A DNA stretch of 64,000 bases from Mycobacterium terramassiliense (GTDB lineage: Bacteria > Actinomycetota > Actinomycetes > Mycobacteriales > Mycobacteriaceae): NCBI RefSeq assembly GCF_900157385.1, contig NZ_LT717701.1:2248219-2312218 (forward strand), in the 5' to 3' direction. Positions 49,968 to 59,331 of this stretch are shown here, in pieces. Position 1 is the stretch's first letter; each line of letters begins with the position of its first letter. Made by a program: the position numbers and the translations under genes. The notes beneath the pieces are model-generated. The model did no database searches. It was not told the DNA's origin and worked only from the letters and a program-made list of their open reading frames with translations.

Positions 49968-51587
49968 GTGGCAAACCTTTCGTACGAGCGGGGTCCGAGC
50001 GAGCCCCGGCTGCTCGAGACGACGATCGGGGCCAACCTGGCGGCCACGGCCGCGATGCACGCGCAGCGCGACGCCCTCGTCGACGTCGTCGCCGGGCGAC
50101 GCTGGAATTACGCGGAACTGCTGGTCGCCGTGCGGCGGCTGGCGACGGGATTGGTGCGAGCCGGGATCGGGGTCGGAGACCGGGTCGGCGTCTGGGCGCC
50201 CAACCGCTGGGAGTGGGCGCTCGTCCAGTACGCGACCGCGGAGATCGGCGCCATCCTGGTGAGCCTCAACCCCGCCTACCGGGCGCGCGAATTGGAGTAT
50301 GCGCTAACGCAATCCGGTGTCGCGATGGTGATCGCGGCCCGGCGGTTCAAGGACGCGGACTATGCCGCCTTGCTGGACGAGGCGGCGCCGCGCTGCCCCG
50401 AGTTGCGCGACGTGGTGCTCCTGGACGGCGACCGCTGGGAGGAGCTCGCCGGCGCCGAGGCCGACCCCGTGGCGCTGGCGCAGATCGCGGCGACGCTGGA
50501 TCGGCGCGATCCGGTCAACATCCAATACACCTCGGGCACAACGGGATACCCGAAGGCGGCGACGCTGAGCCATCGCAACATCCTCAACAATGGCTACCTG
50601 GTGGGCGAGCTGCTCGAGTACACCGAGCGCGATCGGATCTGTATCCCGGTGCCCTTCTATCACTGCTTCGGCATGGTGATGGGCAACCTGGCGGCCACCA
50701 GTCACGGCGCCTGCATGGTGATCCCGGCGCCCGGCTTCGACGCCGCCGCCACCCTGCGCGCGGTGCAGGCCGAACGGTGCACCAGCCTCTACGGCGTCCC
50801 GACGATGTTCATCGCCGAGCTCGCCCTGCCCGAATTCGACGACTACGACCTGGGCAGCCTGCGCACCGGCATCATGGCCGGCTCGCCGTGCCCGGTCGAG
50901 GTGATGCGCAAGGTGATCGAGCGCATGCACATGCCGGGCGTCTCGATCTGTTACGGCATGACGGAAACCAGCCCGGTGTCCACCCAGACGCGCAGCGACG
51001 ACCCGGTGGCGCGGCGCGTCGGCACCGTCGGCAGGGCGGGCCCGCATCTCGAGGTCAAGGTGGTGGACCCGGCGGGCGGGCGGACCGTGCCGCGCGGGGT
51101 GGCCGGAGAGTTCTGCACGCGGGGCTACTCGGTGATGGCCGGCTATTGGAACGACCCCGAGCGGACGGCCGAGGTCATCGACGCCGACGGCTGGATGCAC
51201 ACCGGCGATCTGGCCGTCATGGACGAGTGCGGCTACGTCCAGATCACCGGCCGGATCAAGGACCTGATCGTCCGCGGCGGCGAGAACATCTCCCCGCGCG
51301 AGATCGAGGAGTTCCTGCACACCCATCCCGATATCGTCGACGCCCACGTGGTCGGGGTACCCGACGCGCGCTACGGCGAGGAGGTCATGGCGGTGGTCAT
51401 GCTGCGCGACGCGTCGCCGGCGCTGACCCTCGAGGACCTGCGGGAGTTCTGCGCCGGGCGGATCGCGCACTTCAAGGTTCCGCGCTACCTGCGCATCGTC
51501 GACGAATTCCCGATGACGGTCACCGGCAAGGTCCGCAAGACCGAGATGCGGGCGCAGGCGATCGAGTACCTGCGTGACCAGGACTGA
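49968..51587 (+). CDS. fadD35: Acyl-CoA synthetase FadD35-like
   Basis: Adenylate-forming CoA ligase, 539 residues. A3 motif IQYTSGTTGYPKAATLSH, A5 CYGMTETSPVS, A7 GWMHTGDLAVMD, hinge GRIKDLIVRGGENISPREIE and catalytic Lys in TVTGKVRKTEM, all canonical. GTG 49968 has GCCGGAGG before it; the TTG at 49941 lies in the promoter. First gene after the operator, 92 bp before scoA. Likely activates a branched or medium acid from the leucine pathway. Confidence 0.92.
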   Translation: MANLSYERGPSEPRLLETTIGANLAATAAMHAQRDALVDVVAGRRWNYAELLVAVRRLATGLVRAGIGVGDRVGVWAPNRWEWALVQYATAEIGAILVSLNPAYRARELEYALTQSGVAMVIAARRFKDADYAALLDEAAPRCPELRDVVLLDGDRWEELAGAEADPVALAQIAATLDRRDPVNIQYTSGTTGYPKAATLSHRNILNNGYLVGELLEYTERDRICIPVPFYHCFGMVMGNLAATSHGACMVIPAPGFDAAATLRAVQAERCTSLYGVPTMFIAELALPEFDDYDLGSLRTGIMAGSPCPVEVMRKVIERMHMPGVSICYGMTETSPVSTQTRSDDPVARRVGTVGRAGPHLEVKVVDPAGGRTVPRGVAGEFCTRGYSVMAGYWNDPERTAEVIDADGWMHTGDLAVMDECGYVQITGRIKDLIVRGGENISPREIEEFLHTHPDIVDAHVVGVPDARYGEEVMAVVMLRDASPALTLEDLREFCAGRIAHFKVPRYLRIVDEFPMTVTGKVRKTEMRAQAIEYLRDQD

Positions 51588-51638
51588 GCGCCGCCGGCCG
51601 CCCTGGACTCGGTGGCGTAGCCGGTGGTATCCTCAGCC

Positions 51639-51658
51639 CAGTTAATGAAGATTAACTG
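51639..51658. promoter_or_regulatory. Perfect BkaR-type operator before scoA
   Basis: CAGTTAAT and ATTAACTG separated by GAAG, a perfect 8-bp palindrome 21 bp before the scoA start. It matches the bkaR promoter site in half-site and spacing (GTTAAT-N4-ATTAAC), so the sco-acc-bkd genes are probably repressed from an internal promoter as well. Confidence 0.75.
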
Positions 51659-51679
51659 AAATTGGAGGCTGCTGCGGCG

Positions 51680-52426
51680 ATGGACAAGGTGGTGGCGACA
51701 GCCGCCGATGCGGTCGCCGACATAACCGACGGCTCGTCTTTGGCGGTCGGGGGATTCGGGTTTTGCGGCATCCCCGAAGCGCTGATCGCGGCGCTGGTCG
51801 ACAGCGGCGTCCGCGATCTCGAGACGGTGTCCAACAACTGCGGCGGCTACGGTGTCGGGCTGGAAGCCCTGTTGCACCACAAGCGAATTCGCCGGGCCGT
51901 CGCGTCGTACGTCGGTGACAACAAGGAATTCGCCCGCCAGTTCCTCGCCGGTGAACTCGAGGTGGAGCTCACCCCGCAGGGCACGCTGGCGGAGCGGCTG
52001 CGCGCCGGGGGCGCGGGGATCCCGGCGTTCTACACGCCCGCGGGGGTCGGCACGCCGGTGGCCGACGGCGGGCTGCCGTGGCGCTACGACGCCGCCGGTG
52101 CGGTGGCGGTGATGTCGCCCCCGAAGGAGACCCGCGAGTTCGACGGCGTGACCTACGTTCTCGAGCGCGCGATCCGCACCGACTTCGCGCTGGTGCACGC
52201 CTGGAAGGGCGACCGGCACGGCAACCTCGTCTACCGGGCGGCCGCCGCCAACTTCAATCCCGACTGCGCGACGGCCGGCAGGATCACCATCGCCGAGGTC
52301 GAGCACCTCGTCGAGCCCGGCGAGATCGACCCGGCCGCGGTGCACACCCCGGGCGTGTTCGTGCACCGGGTGGTCCACGTGCCCGATCCCGCAAAGCCGA
52401 TCGAGAAGGTCACGGTGCGCCCGTGA
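51680..52426 (+). CDS. scoA: Succinyl-CoA:3-ketoacid CoA transferase alpha subunit
   Basis: Moves CoA from succinyl-CoA to acetoacetate, together with ScoB. 248 residues, same as M. tuberculosis ScoA. CoA-transferase family I glycine signature VGGFGFCGIPEALI, then NNCGGYGVGLEALL and GNLVYRAAAANFNPDCATAG. GGAGG lies 11 bp before ATG 51680. Co-transcribed with scoB across a short repeat element. Confidence 0.94.
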   Translation: MDKVVATAADAVADITDGSSLAVGGFGFCGIPEALIAALVDSGVRDLETVSNNCGGYGVGLEALLHHKRIRRAVASYVGDNKEFARQFLAGELEVELTPQGTLAERLRAGGAGIPAFYTPAGVGTPVADGGLPWRYDAAGAVAVMSPPKETREFDGVTYVLERAIRTDFALVHAWKGDRHGNLVYRAAAANFNPDCATAGRITIAEVEHLVEPGEIDPAAVHTPGVFVHRVVHVPDPAKPIEKVTVRP

Positions 52427-52499
52427 GCGCGCCGACGACGATGCAGTGGGGGTACCGCCCGCTTGCGGGGGACGGAGCGATGCTGAGGAGCGGCGCTAA
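52425..52499. repeat. MIRU-like intergenic repeat between scoA and scoB
   Basis: About 75 bp. Its reverse complement contains CCGCTCCTCAGCATCGCTCCG and CTGCATCGTCGTCGGCGCG, the two flanking blocks of mycobacterial MIRU elements, with a central GC palindrome (CCCGC-TT-GCGGG) in between. Like MIRUs it sits between two genes of one operon and reaches the next start codon, so it can influence coupling of scoA and scoB. Confidence 0.6.
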
Positions 52500-53144
52500 A
52501 TGACGTGGAGCAGGGAGGCCCTGGCCGCCCGGGTGGCCGCCGAATTCGAGGACGGCCAATACGTCAACCTCGGCATCGGCATGCCCACCCTGATCCCCAA
52601 CCACATCCCCGACGGCGTCACCGTCGTCGTCCACTCGGAGAACGGGATACTCGGTGTCGGGCCATATCCGCGGGCCGAGGCCGTCGACGCGGACCTGATC
52701 AACGCGGGCAAGGAGACGGTTACGACGATGCCTGGCGCGGCGTTCTTCGGCTCCTCGGCCTCGTTCGGGATCATCCGCGGCGGGCACCTCGACGTCGCGG
52801 TGCTTGGGGCCATGCAGGTTTCGGCCACCGGCGACCTGGCCAACTGGATGATCCCGGGGAAGATGGTCAAGGGCATGGGCGGCGCGATGGACCTGGTGCA
52901 CGGCGCCCGTAAGGTGATCGTGATGATGGAGCACACCGCGCGGGACGGCAGCCCGAAAGTCGTTGAGCGGTGCACCCTTCCGCTGACCGGCGTGGGCTGC
53001 GTCGACCGCATCATCACCGACCTTGCCGTCATCGACGTGTGTGACGACGGCCTGCACCTCGTCGAGACGGCCCCCGAGGTCTCCGTCGACGAGGTGCTGG
53101 CCAAAACCGAACCGCCCCTTGCGCTGACCGGGAGGCACGCATGA
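52500..53144 (+). CDS. scoB: Succinyl-CoA:3-ketoacid CoA transferase beta subunit
   Basis: 214 residues. CoA-transferase family II motif with the active-site Glu in HSENGILGVGP, preceded by NLGIGMPTLIPNHIP. The rest (GGAMDLVHGARKVIVMMEHTAR, CTLPLTG) is typical. Its stop overlaps accD1 (ATGA). Together with ScoA it completes leucine degradation by making acetoacetyl-CoA. Confidence 0.94.
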   Translation: MTWSREALAARVAAEFEDGQYVNLGIGMPTLIPNHIPDGVTVVVHSENGILGVGPYPRAEAVDADLINAGKETVTTMPGAAFFGSSASFGIIRGGHLDVAVLGAMQVSATGDLANWMIPGKMVKGMGGAMDLVHGARKVIVMMEHTARDGSPKVVERCTLPLTGVGCVDRIITDLAVIDVCDDGLHLVETAPEVSVDEVLAKTEPPLALTGRHA

Positions 53145-54727
53145 GCACCGCCGTGGAAACCGCGCCGTCGTTCGCCGATCAGCACCGGCGCCTCGTCGCC
53201 GAATTGAACGCGAAGCTGGCGGCCGCGGCATTGGGCGGAAACGAGCGCGCCCGGGAGCGCCACGTCAGCCGCGGCAAGCTGCTGCCCCGCGAGCGGGTGG
53301 ATCGCCTGCTCGACCCGGGCAGCCCGTTTTTGGAGCTGTCCCCGCTGGCCGCCAACGGCATGTACGACGACGAGTCCCCGGGGGCCGGGATCATCACCGG
53401 AATCGGTCGCGTGTCGGGGCGCGAGTGTGTGGTCGTCGCCAACGACGCGACCGTCAAGGGCGGCACTTACTACCCGATGACGGTCAAGAAGCACCTGCGC
53501 GCGCAGGAGGTGGCGCTGCAGAATCGGCTGCCGTGCATCTACCTGGTGGACTCCGGCGGCGCCTTTTTGCCGCGCCAGGACGAGGTCTTCCCCGACCGCG
53601 AGCATTTCGGGCGGATCTTCTACAACCAGGCGACCATGAGCGCCAAGGAAATCCCGCAGGTGGCCGCCGTTCTCGGCTCGTGCACGGCCGGCGGCGCCTA
53701 CGTGCCGGCGATGAGCGACGAAGCCGTGATCGTGCGCGAGCAGGGCACCATCTTCCTGGGGGGCCCGCCGCTGGTCAAAGCCGCCACCGGCGAGATCGTC
53801 TCGGCCGAGGAACTCGGCGGCGGCGACCTGCATTCGCGGGTCTCCGGCGTCACCGACCACCTCGCCGACGACGACGAGGACGCGCTGCGCATCGTCCGCT
53901 CGATCGCGGAAACCTTCGGTCCGCGTGACGCCGGCCAGTGGGAGGTGCAGCCCTCGATCGAGCCCAAGCATGCCCAGTCCGAGCTCTACGACGTCGTGCC
54001 GCCCGACCCGCGCGTCCCCTACGACGTGCACGAGGTGATCGTGCGGCTGGTCGACGGCAGCGAATTCAGCGAATTCAAGGCCAACTACGGCAAGACGCTG
54101 GTGACCGCCTTCGCGCGCATCCACGGTCATCCCATCGGCATCGTCGCCAACAACGGCGTGCTGTTCAGCGAATCCGCCTTGAAGGGCGCGCATTTCATCG
54201 AGCTGTGCGACAAGCGCAAGATCCCGCTGCTGTTTTTGCAGAACATCGCCGGGTTCATGGTCGGCCGCGACTACGAGGCCGGCGGCATCGCCAAGCACGG
54301 CGCCAAGATGGTCACGGCGGTGGCCTGCGCGCGGGTGCCCAAGCTGACCATCGTGATCGGCGGGTCCTATGGCGCCGGCAACTATTCGATGTGCGGTCGG
54401 GCGTACTCGCCGCGCTTCCTGTGGATGTGGCCCAACGCCCGCATCTCGGTGATGGGCGGCGAGCAGGCCGCGTCGGTGCTGGCGACCGTGCGCGGCGAGC
54501 AGCTGACCGCGGCGGGCACACCGTGGTCGGGCGAAGACGAAGAGGCGTTCAAGGCGCCCATCCGCCAGCAGTATGAGGACCAGGGCAACCCGTACTACTC
54601 CACGGCGCGCCTCTGGGACGACGGCATCATCGACCCGGCCGATACCAGAACGGTTCTGGGCCTGGCCCTTTCGGTGTGCGCCCACGCGCCGCTGGACCCG
54701 GTCTCCTACGGCGTATTCCGGATGTGA
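53141..54727 (+). CDS. accD1: 3-methylcrotonyl-CoA carboxylase beta (carboxyltransferase) subunit
   Basis: 528 residues. Transfers CO2 from carboxybiotin to 3-methylcrotonyl-CoA. Crotonase-fold carboxyltransferase halves: YLVDSGGAFLPRQDEVFPDREHFGRIFYNQA is diagnostic for methylcrotonyl-CoA carboxylase, and QNIAGFMVGRDYEAGGIAKHGAKMV and GGSYGAGNYSMCGRAYSPRFLW lie in the C-terminal half. Pairs with AccA1, encoded 6 bp downstream. Confidence 0.95.
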   Translation: MSTAVETAPSFADQHRRLVAELNAKLAAAALGGNERARERHVSRGKLLPRERVDRLLDPGSPFLELSPLAANGMYDDESPGAGIITGIGRVSGRECVVVANDATVKGGTYYPMTVKKHLRAQEVALQNRLPCIYLVDSGGAFLPRQDEVFPDREHFGRIFYNQATMSAKEIPQVAAVLGSCTAGGAYVPAMSDEAVIVREQGTIFLGGPPLVKAATGEIVSAEELGGGDLHSRVSGVTDHLADDDEDALRIVRSIAETFGPRDAGQWEVQPSIEPKHAQSELYDVVPPDPRVPYDVHEVIVRLVDGSEFSEFKANYGKTLVTAFARIHGHPIGIVANNGVLFSESALKGAHFIELCDKRKIPLLFLQNIAGFMVGRDYEAGGIAKHGAKMVTAVACARVPKLTIVIGGSYGAGNYSMCGRAYSPRFLWMWPNARISVMGGEQAASVLATVRGEQLTAAGTPWSGEDEEAFKAPIRQQYEDQGNPYYSTARLWDDGIIDPADTRTVLGLALSVCAHAPLDPVSYGVFRM

Positions 54728-54733
54728 CCTGCA

Positions 54734-56716
54734 ATGTTTGACACCGTACTTGTGGCCAACCGCGGCGAGATCGCCGTGCGGGTGATCCGCACCCTGCGCC
54801 GCCTGGGCATCCGATCGGTCGCCGTCTACAGCGACCCCGACGCCACCGCGCGCCACGTGCTCGAGGCCGACACGGCCGTGCGACTGGGCCCCGCCGCGGC
54901 GCGCGAGAGCTACCTCGACATCGACAAGGTCATCGACGCCGCGACGCGCACCGGCGCCCAGGCGATCCACCCGGGCTACGGGTTCCTCTCGGAGAACGCA
55001 CATTTCGCCGCGGCCTGCGAACGCGCCGGCGTGGTGTTCCTGGGGCCGCCGACAAGAGCGATCGAGGTGATGGGCGACAAGATCACCGCCAAGAACGCCG
55101 TCGGGGCCTTCGACGTGCCGGTGGTGCCGGGCGTGGCCAAGCCCGGGCTGACCGACGACGAACTCGTCGCGGCGGCCGACGAGGTCGGCTACCCGGTGTT
55201 GATCAAGCCGTCGGCCGGTGGCGGCGGCAAGGGCATGCGGCTGGTGGACGACCCGGCACGACTGCGCGAGGCACTCGTCAGCGCCCGACGCGAGGCCGGC
55301 TCATCATTCGGTGACGACACGCTGTTTTTGGAGCGGTTTGTCTTGCGGCCCCGGCACATCGAGGTGCAGGTGCTCGCCGACACCCACGGCAACGTCGTCC
55401 ACCTGGGCGAGCGCGAGTGCAGCCTGCAGCGCCGCCACCAGAAGGTCATCGAGGAGGCGCCCTCACCGCTGCTCGACGCCGAGACGCGCGCACGGATCGG
55501 CGCCGCCGCCTGCAACACCGCCCGCAGCGTCGACTACGTCGGCGCCGGCACGGTGGAGTTCATCGTCTCCGCGGACCGACCCGACGAGTTCTTCTTCATG
55601 GAGATGAACACCCGGCTGCAGGTCGAACATCCGGTCACCGAGGCGGTCACCGGCCTGGACCTGGTCGAGTGGCAGCTGCGGGTCGCCGCCGGTGAAAAGC
55701 TCGGATTCGCCCAGGACGACGTCGAATTGCGCGGCCACGCGATCGAGGCCCGCGTCTACGCCGAAGACCCGGCACGCGGGTTCCTGCCCACCGGCGGCCG
55801 GGTGCTCCAGGTGTTCGAACCGTCGGGTGACGGCGTGCGGGTGGACTCGTCGCTGCTGCCCGGCACGATGGTCGGCAGCGACTACGACCCGATGCTGAGC
55901 AAGGTGATCGCCCACGGTGGCGATCGCGACGAGGCGCTCGCGAAACTCGATCGGGCGCTGGCGCACACGATGATCCTGGGCGTGCAAACCAATCTCGAAT
56001 TCCTGCGGTTCCTGCTCGCCGACGAGCGCGTGCGCGCGGGTGACCTGGACACCGCGCTGCTGGACGAGCGGCTGGCGGACTTCGCGCCGGCCCCGGCGCC
56101 CGACGACGTGCTCGCCGCCGGCGGCCTCTACCGCCAGTGGGCTCTGGACCGCCGCGCCCGAGGCAACCTATGGGCGGCGCCGACCGGATGGCGGGTCGGC
56201 GGCGACGCCGCACCGGTGCGCACCGACATGCAGACCCCGCTGCGCAGCGAGACGGTGTCGGTGTGGGGGCCGCCCGGCGCGGCCAGGGTGCAGGTCGGCG
56301 GCGGTGAGATCCACGCCGCCAGTGCGGAACTCGACGGCGCGCGGATGAGCGTGACGCTGGACGGGCTGCGCCGCGAATACCGGTGGGCCGAGGCCGACCG
56401 GCACCTGTGGATCGCCGACGAGCGCGGGGCCTGGCACCTGCGCGAGGCCGAGGAGCACGCGATCCACCGCGCAAGCGGGACGCGCCAGGCCGAGATCGTC
56501 AGCCCGATGCCCGGCAACGTGATCGCCGTGCAGGCCGAATCCGGCGCCGAGGTCGCCGAGGGCGACGTGGTGGTGGTCGTCGAGGCGATGAAGATGGAAC
56601 ATTCGCTGGCCGCACCGGTTTCGGGGCGGGTGGAGGTGCTGGTCTCCGTCGGCGACCAGGTGACGGTGGACCAGGTGCTGGCCCGGCTGAGTGAAGAGAG
56701 CAAGGACGAATCATGA
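54734..56716 (+). CDS. accA1: Acyl-CoA carboxylase alpha subunit (biotin carboxylase + BCCP)
   Basis: 660 residues, 3-methylcrotonyl-CoA carboxylase alpha. Biotin carboxylase with N-terminal FDTVLVANRGEIAVRVIRTLR, ATP-grasp loop KPSAGGGGKGMRLV, and EMNTRLQVEHPVTE; a linker domain; and a C-terminal biotin carrier with EAMKMEH, the biotinylated Lys620. Its end overlaps fadE19 (ATGA). Central enzyme of the leucine operon. Confidence 0.95.
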   Translation: MFDTVLVANRGEIAVRVIRTLRRLGIRSVAVYSDPDATARHVLEADTAVRLGPAAARESYLDIDKVIDAATRTGAQAIHPGYGFLSENAHFAAACERAGVVFLGPPTRAIEVMGDKITAKNAVGAFDVPVVPGVAKPGLTDDELVAAADEVGYPVLIKPSAGGGGKGMRLVDDPARLREALVSARREAGSSFGDDTLFLERFVLRPRHIEVQVLADTHGNVVHLGERECSLQRRHQKVIEEAPSPLLDAETRARIGAAACNTARSVDYVGAGTVEFIVSADRPDEFFFMEMNTRLQVEHPVTEAVTGLDLVEWQLRVAAGEKLGFAQDDVELRGHAIEARVYAEDPARGFLPTGGRVLQVFEPSGDGVRVDSSLLPGTMVGSDYDPMLSKVIAHGGDRDEALAKLDRALAHTMILGVQTNLEFLRFLLADERVRAGDLDTALLDERLADFAPAPAPDDVLAAGGLYRQWALDRRARGNLWAAPTGWRVGGDAAPVRTDMQTPLRSETVSVWGPPGAARVQVGGGEIHAASAELDGARMSVTLDGLRREYRWAEADRHLWIADERGAWHLREAEEHAIHRASGTRQAEIVSPMPGNVIAVQAESGAEVAEGDVVVVVEAMKMEHSLAAPVSGRVEVLVSVGDQVTVDQVLARLSEESKDES

Positions 56717-57879
56717 CGACATCGATTACCGCGGGGACGCTGCCCAAGGAATACGAGGACCTTCGCGACACGGTGGCCGACTTCGCGCGCACCGTCGTCG
56801 CGCCGGTGTCGGCCAAACACGATGAGGAGCACAGCTTCCCGTACGAGGTTGTCGCCAAGATGGCCGAGATGGGCCTGTTCGGGCTGCCGTTCCCCGAGGA
56901 GTACGGCGGCATGGGCGGCGACTACTTCGCGCTGGCGCTGGCGCTCGAGGAGCTCGGCAAGGTCGACCAGTCGGTGGCGATCACGCTGGAGGCCGGCGTC
57001 GGCCTGGGCGCGATGCCGATCTACCGGTTCGGCACCGAGGAGCAGAAGCAGAAATGGCTGCCGGACCTCACCGCCGGCCGGGCCCTGGCCGGGTTCGGCC
57101 TCACCGAACCGGGCGCCGGCTCCGACGCGGGCGCCACCCGCACCACCGCCCGCCTCGACGACGGCGAATGGGTGATCAACGGCACCAAGCAATTCATCAC
57201 CAACTCCGGCACCGACATCACCTCACTGGTCACCGTCACGGCGGTCACCGGAAGCCTCGCGGGTGACAAGAAGGAGATCTCGACGATCATCGTGCCCAGC
57301 GGCACACCGGGTTTCACCGTCGAACCGGTCTACAACAAGGTGGGCTGGAACGCGTCGGATACCCACCCGCTGACCTTCGCCGACGCCCGCGTCCCCGAGG
57401 AGAATCTGCTGGGCGCCCGCGGGACCGGCTACGCGAACTTCCTGTCCATCCTGGACGAGGGCCGCATCGCGATCGCCGCGCTGGCGACCGGGGTGGCGCA
57501 GGGCTGCGTCGACGAAAGCGTCAAGTACGCCAAGGAACGCCAGTCGTTCGGCCAGCCGATCGGCTCCTATCAGGCGATCAGCTTCAAGATCGCCCGGATG
57601 GAGGCCCGCGCGTATGTGGCCCGCACGGCGTACTACGAGGCCGCCGCGAAGATGTTGGCGGGCAAGCCCTTCAAGAAGGAGGCGGCGATCGCGAAGATGG
57701 TCTCTTCCGAGGCCGCGATGGACAACGCCCGCGACGCCACCCAGATCCACGGAGGCTACGGCTTCATGAACGAGTATCCGGTGGCGCGCCACTACCGCGA
57801 CAGCAAGATCCTGGAGATTGGGGAAGGGACCACCGAGGTGCAACTGATGCTCATCGCGCGATCGCTGGGACTCTCATGA
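56713..57879 (+). CDS. fadE19: Isovaleryl-CoA dehydrogenase (FadE19)
   Basis: 388 residues. Standard acyl-CoA dehydrogenase: FGLTEPGAGSDAGATRT, ITNSGTDITS, and C-terminal IHGGYGFMNEYPVARHYRDSKILEIGEGTTEVQLMLIARSLG with all FAD and base contacts, so unlike the paired FadEs upstream it should act alone as a homotetramer. The operon position between the carboxylase and a hydratase points to isovaleryl-CoA as substrate. ATGA overlaps on both sides. Confidence 0.93.
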   Translation: MTTSITAGTLPKEYEDLRDTVADFARTVVAPVSAKHDEEHSFPYEVVAKMAEMGLFGLPFPEEYGGMGGDYFALALALEELGKVDQSVAITLEAGVGLGAMPIYRFGTEEQKQKWLPDLTAGRALAGFGLTEPGAGSDAGATRTTARLDDGEWVINGTKQFITNSGTDITSLVTVTAVTGSLAGDKKEISTIIVPSGTPGFTVEPVYNKVGWNASDTHPLTFADARVPEENLLGARGTGYANFLSILDEGRIAIAALATGVAQGCVDESVKYAKERQSFGQPIGSYQAISFKIARMEARAYVARTAYYEAAAKMLAGKPFKKEAAIAKMVSSEAAMDNARDATQIHGGYGFMNEYPVARHYRDSKILEIGEGTTEVQLMLIARSLGLS

Positions 57880-58382
57880 CGGATGCCAAGTCGATTGTTC
57901 AGCGGGGCTTGTGGTTTGAGGAGTTCGAGGTCGGCACGACCTACCTGCACCGGCCCGGCCGCACCGTCACCGAGGCCGACAACGTCTTGTTCACCACGCT
58001 GACGATGAACACCCAGTCGCTGCACCTCGACGCGGCGTGGGCCGCGCAGCAGCCGGGCTTTCGGGGCGAGCGGCTGGTGAACTCGATGTTCACCCTTTCC
58101 ACGCTGGTGGGATTGTCGGTGGCGCAGCTGACGCTCGGCACCATCGTCGCCAACCTCGGCTTCTCCGAGGTGTCGTTCCCCAAGCCCGTCTTCCACGGCG
58201 ACACGCTGTACGCCGAGACCGTGTGCACCGACAAGCGCGAATCGAAGAGCCGGCCGGGCGAAGGCATCGTCACCCTCGAGCACACGGGCCGCAACCAGCA
58301 CGGCGACGTGGTGGCGCGCGCGGTGCGGACCACGCTGGTGCAGAAGCGGCCAGACACACAAACAGGCCCAGAGGAGTCGTGA
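57876..58382 (+). CDS. MaoC-like hydratase of the leucine pathway
   Basis: 168 residues, single hotdog domain. FEEFEVGTTYLHRPGRTVTEADNVLFTTLTMN then HLD, the hydratase-2 region with Asp and His, and NLGFSEVSFPKPVFHGDTLYAETV. Rv2499c orthologue by position. It likely hydrates 3-methylglutaconyl-CoA to HMG-CoA, between the carboxylase and the lyase. Stop and start overlap both neighbours. Confidence 0.9.
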   Translation: MTDAKSIVQRGLWFEEFEVGTTYLHRPGRTVTEADNVLFTTLTMNTQSLHLDAAWAAQQPGFRGERLVNSMFTLSTLVGLSVAQLTLGTIVANLGFSEVSFPKPVFHGDTLYAETVCTDKRESKSRPGEGIVTLEHTGRNQHGDVVARAVRTTLVQKRPDTQTGPEES

Positions 58383-59203
58383 TGGACCTGCGCGCCGCCG
58401 GGCCCGGCTGGCTGTTTTGCCCGGCCGACCGCCCCGAGCGTTTCGCCAAGGCCGCCGCGGCCGCCGACGTGGTGATCCTCGACCTCGAGGACGGCGTGGC
58501 CGAGGCGGACAAGCCCGCCGCCCGCAAGGCGCTGCGGGAGACCCCGCTTGACCCCGAGCGCACCGTGGTGCGGGTCAACGCGGCGGACACCGACGAGCAC
58601 GCCCGCGACCTGGACGCCCTGGCCGACACCGCGTACACGACCGTGATGCTCTCCAAGACCGAATCGGCCGCGCAGGTGAGTGCGCTCGCGCCGCGCGACG
58701 TCGTCGCGCTGATCGAGACCCCGCGCGGCGCGGTGTTCGTCGCCGAGATCGCCGCGGCCGAGGGCACCGCCGCCCTGATGTGGGGCGCCGAGGACCTGGT
58801 CGCCACGCTGGGCGGCAGTTCCAGCCGCCTGGCCGACGGCTCCTACCGCGACGTCGCCCGCCACGTCCGGTCGGCGACCCTGCTCGCGGCGGCGGCGTTC
58901 GACCGCATCGCGCTCGACGCCGTGCATTTGGACATCAAGGACATCGAGGGCCTGCGCGCCGAGGCCCATGACGCCGTCGCCGTGGGGTTCGACGCGACCG
59001 TCTGCATCCATCCCAGCCAGGTCGCGGTCGTACGCGAGGCCTACCGCCCCACCGAGGAAAAGCTGGACTGGGCGCGCAGGGTGCTGGCGGCGGCACGGTC
59101 CGAGCGCGGGGTGTTCGCGTTCGAAGGACAGATGGTCGATTCGCCGGTGCTCAAGCACGCCGCGATGTTGCTGCGGCGGGCGGGGGAGCCCGCGTCCGGG
59201 TAG
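58382..59203 (+). CDS. citE: CitE-like beta-hydroxyacyl-CoA lyase
   Basis: 273 residues, same as Rv2498c. TIM-barrel HpcH/HpaI lyase: WLFCPADRPERFAKA, DLEDGVAEADKPAAR with a metal Asp/Glu, ALIETPRG, LMWGAEDLVATLGG and CIHPSQVAVV. The M. tuberculosis enzyme acts as (R)-HMG-CoA lyase and citramalyl-CoA lyase, which fits the last carbon-carbon cleavage of leucine and itaconate use. It overlaps maoC by 1 bp; 128 bp separate it from bkdA. Confidence 0.92.
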   Translation: MDLRAAGPGWLFCPADRPERFAKAAAAADVVILDLEDGVAEADKPAARKALRETPLDPERTVVRVNAADTDEHARDLDALADTAYTTVMLSKTESAAQVSALAPRDVVALIETPRGAVFVAEIAAAEGTAALMWGAEDLVATLGGSSSRLADGSYRDVARHVRSATLLAAAAFDRIALDAVHLDIKDIEGLRAEAHDAVAVGFDATVCIHPSQVAVVREAYRPTEEKLDWARRVLAAARSERGVFAFEGQMVDSPVLKHAAMLLRRAGEPASG

Positions 59204-59331
59204 GGCGCGACACGTTTTCGCCTCGGCCGTGATCAACGCGGCGTCTTCGCATTTGGGCGCATAATGGGGGATACGCCAGTCTCGCGGCGAGTGGAGACTT
59301 TCGGGTAGCTGGCGATCGCCAAGGAGGCGGC

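Noticed and set aside
52496..55003. Very long minus-strand open frame (835 codons) opposite scoB and accD1
   Set aside because: High GC keeps antisense frames open. The translation is a low-complexity Arg/Gly/Ala/Asp mix with no domain, and it lies over two certain genes.
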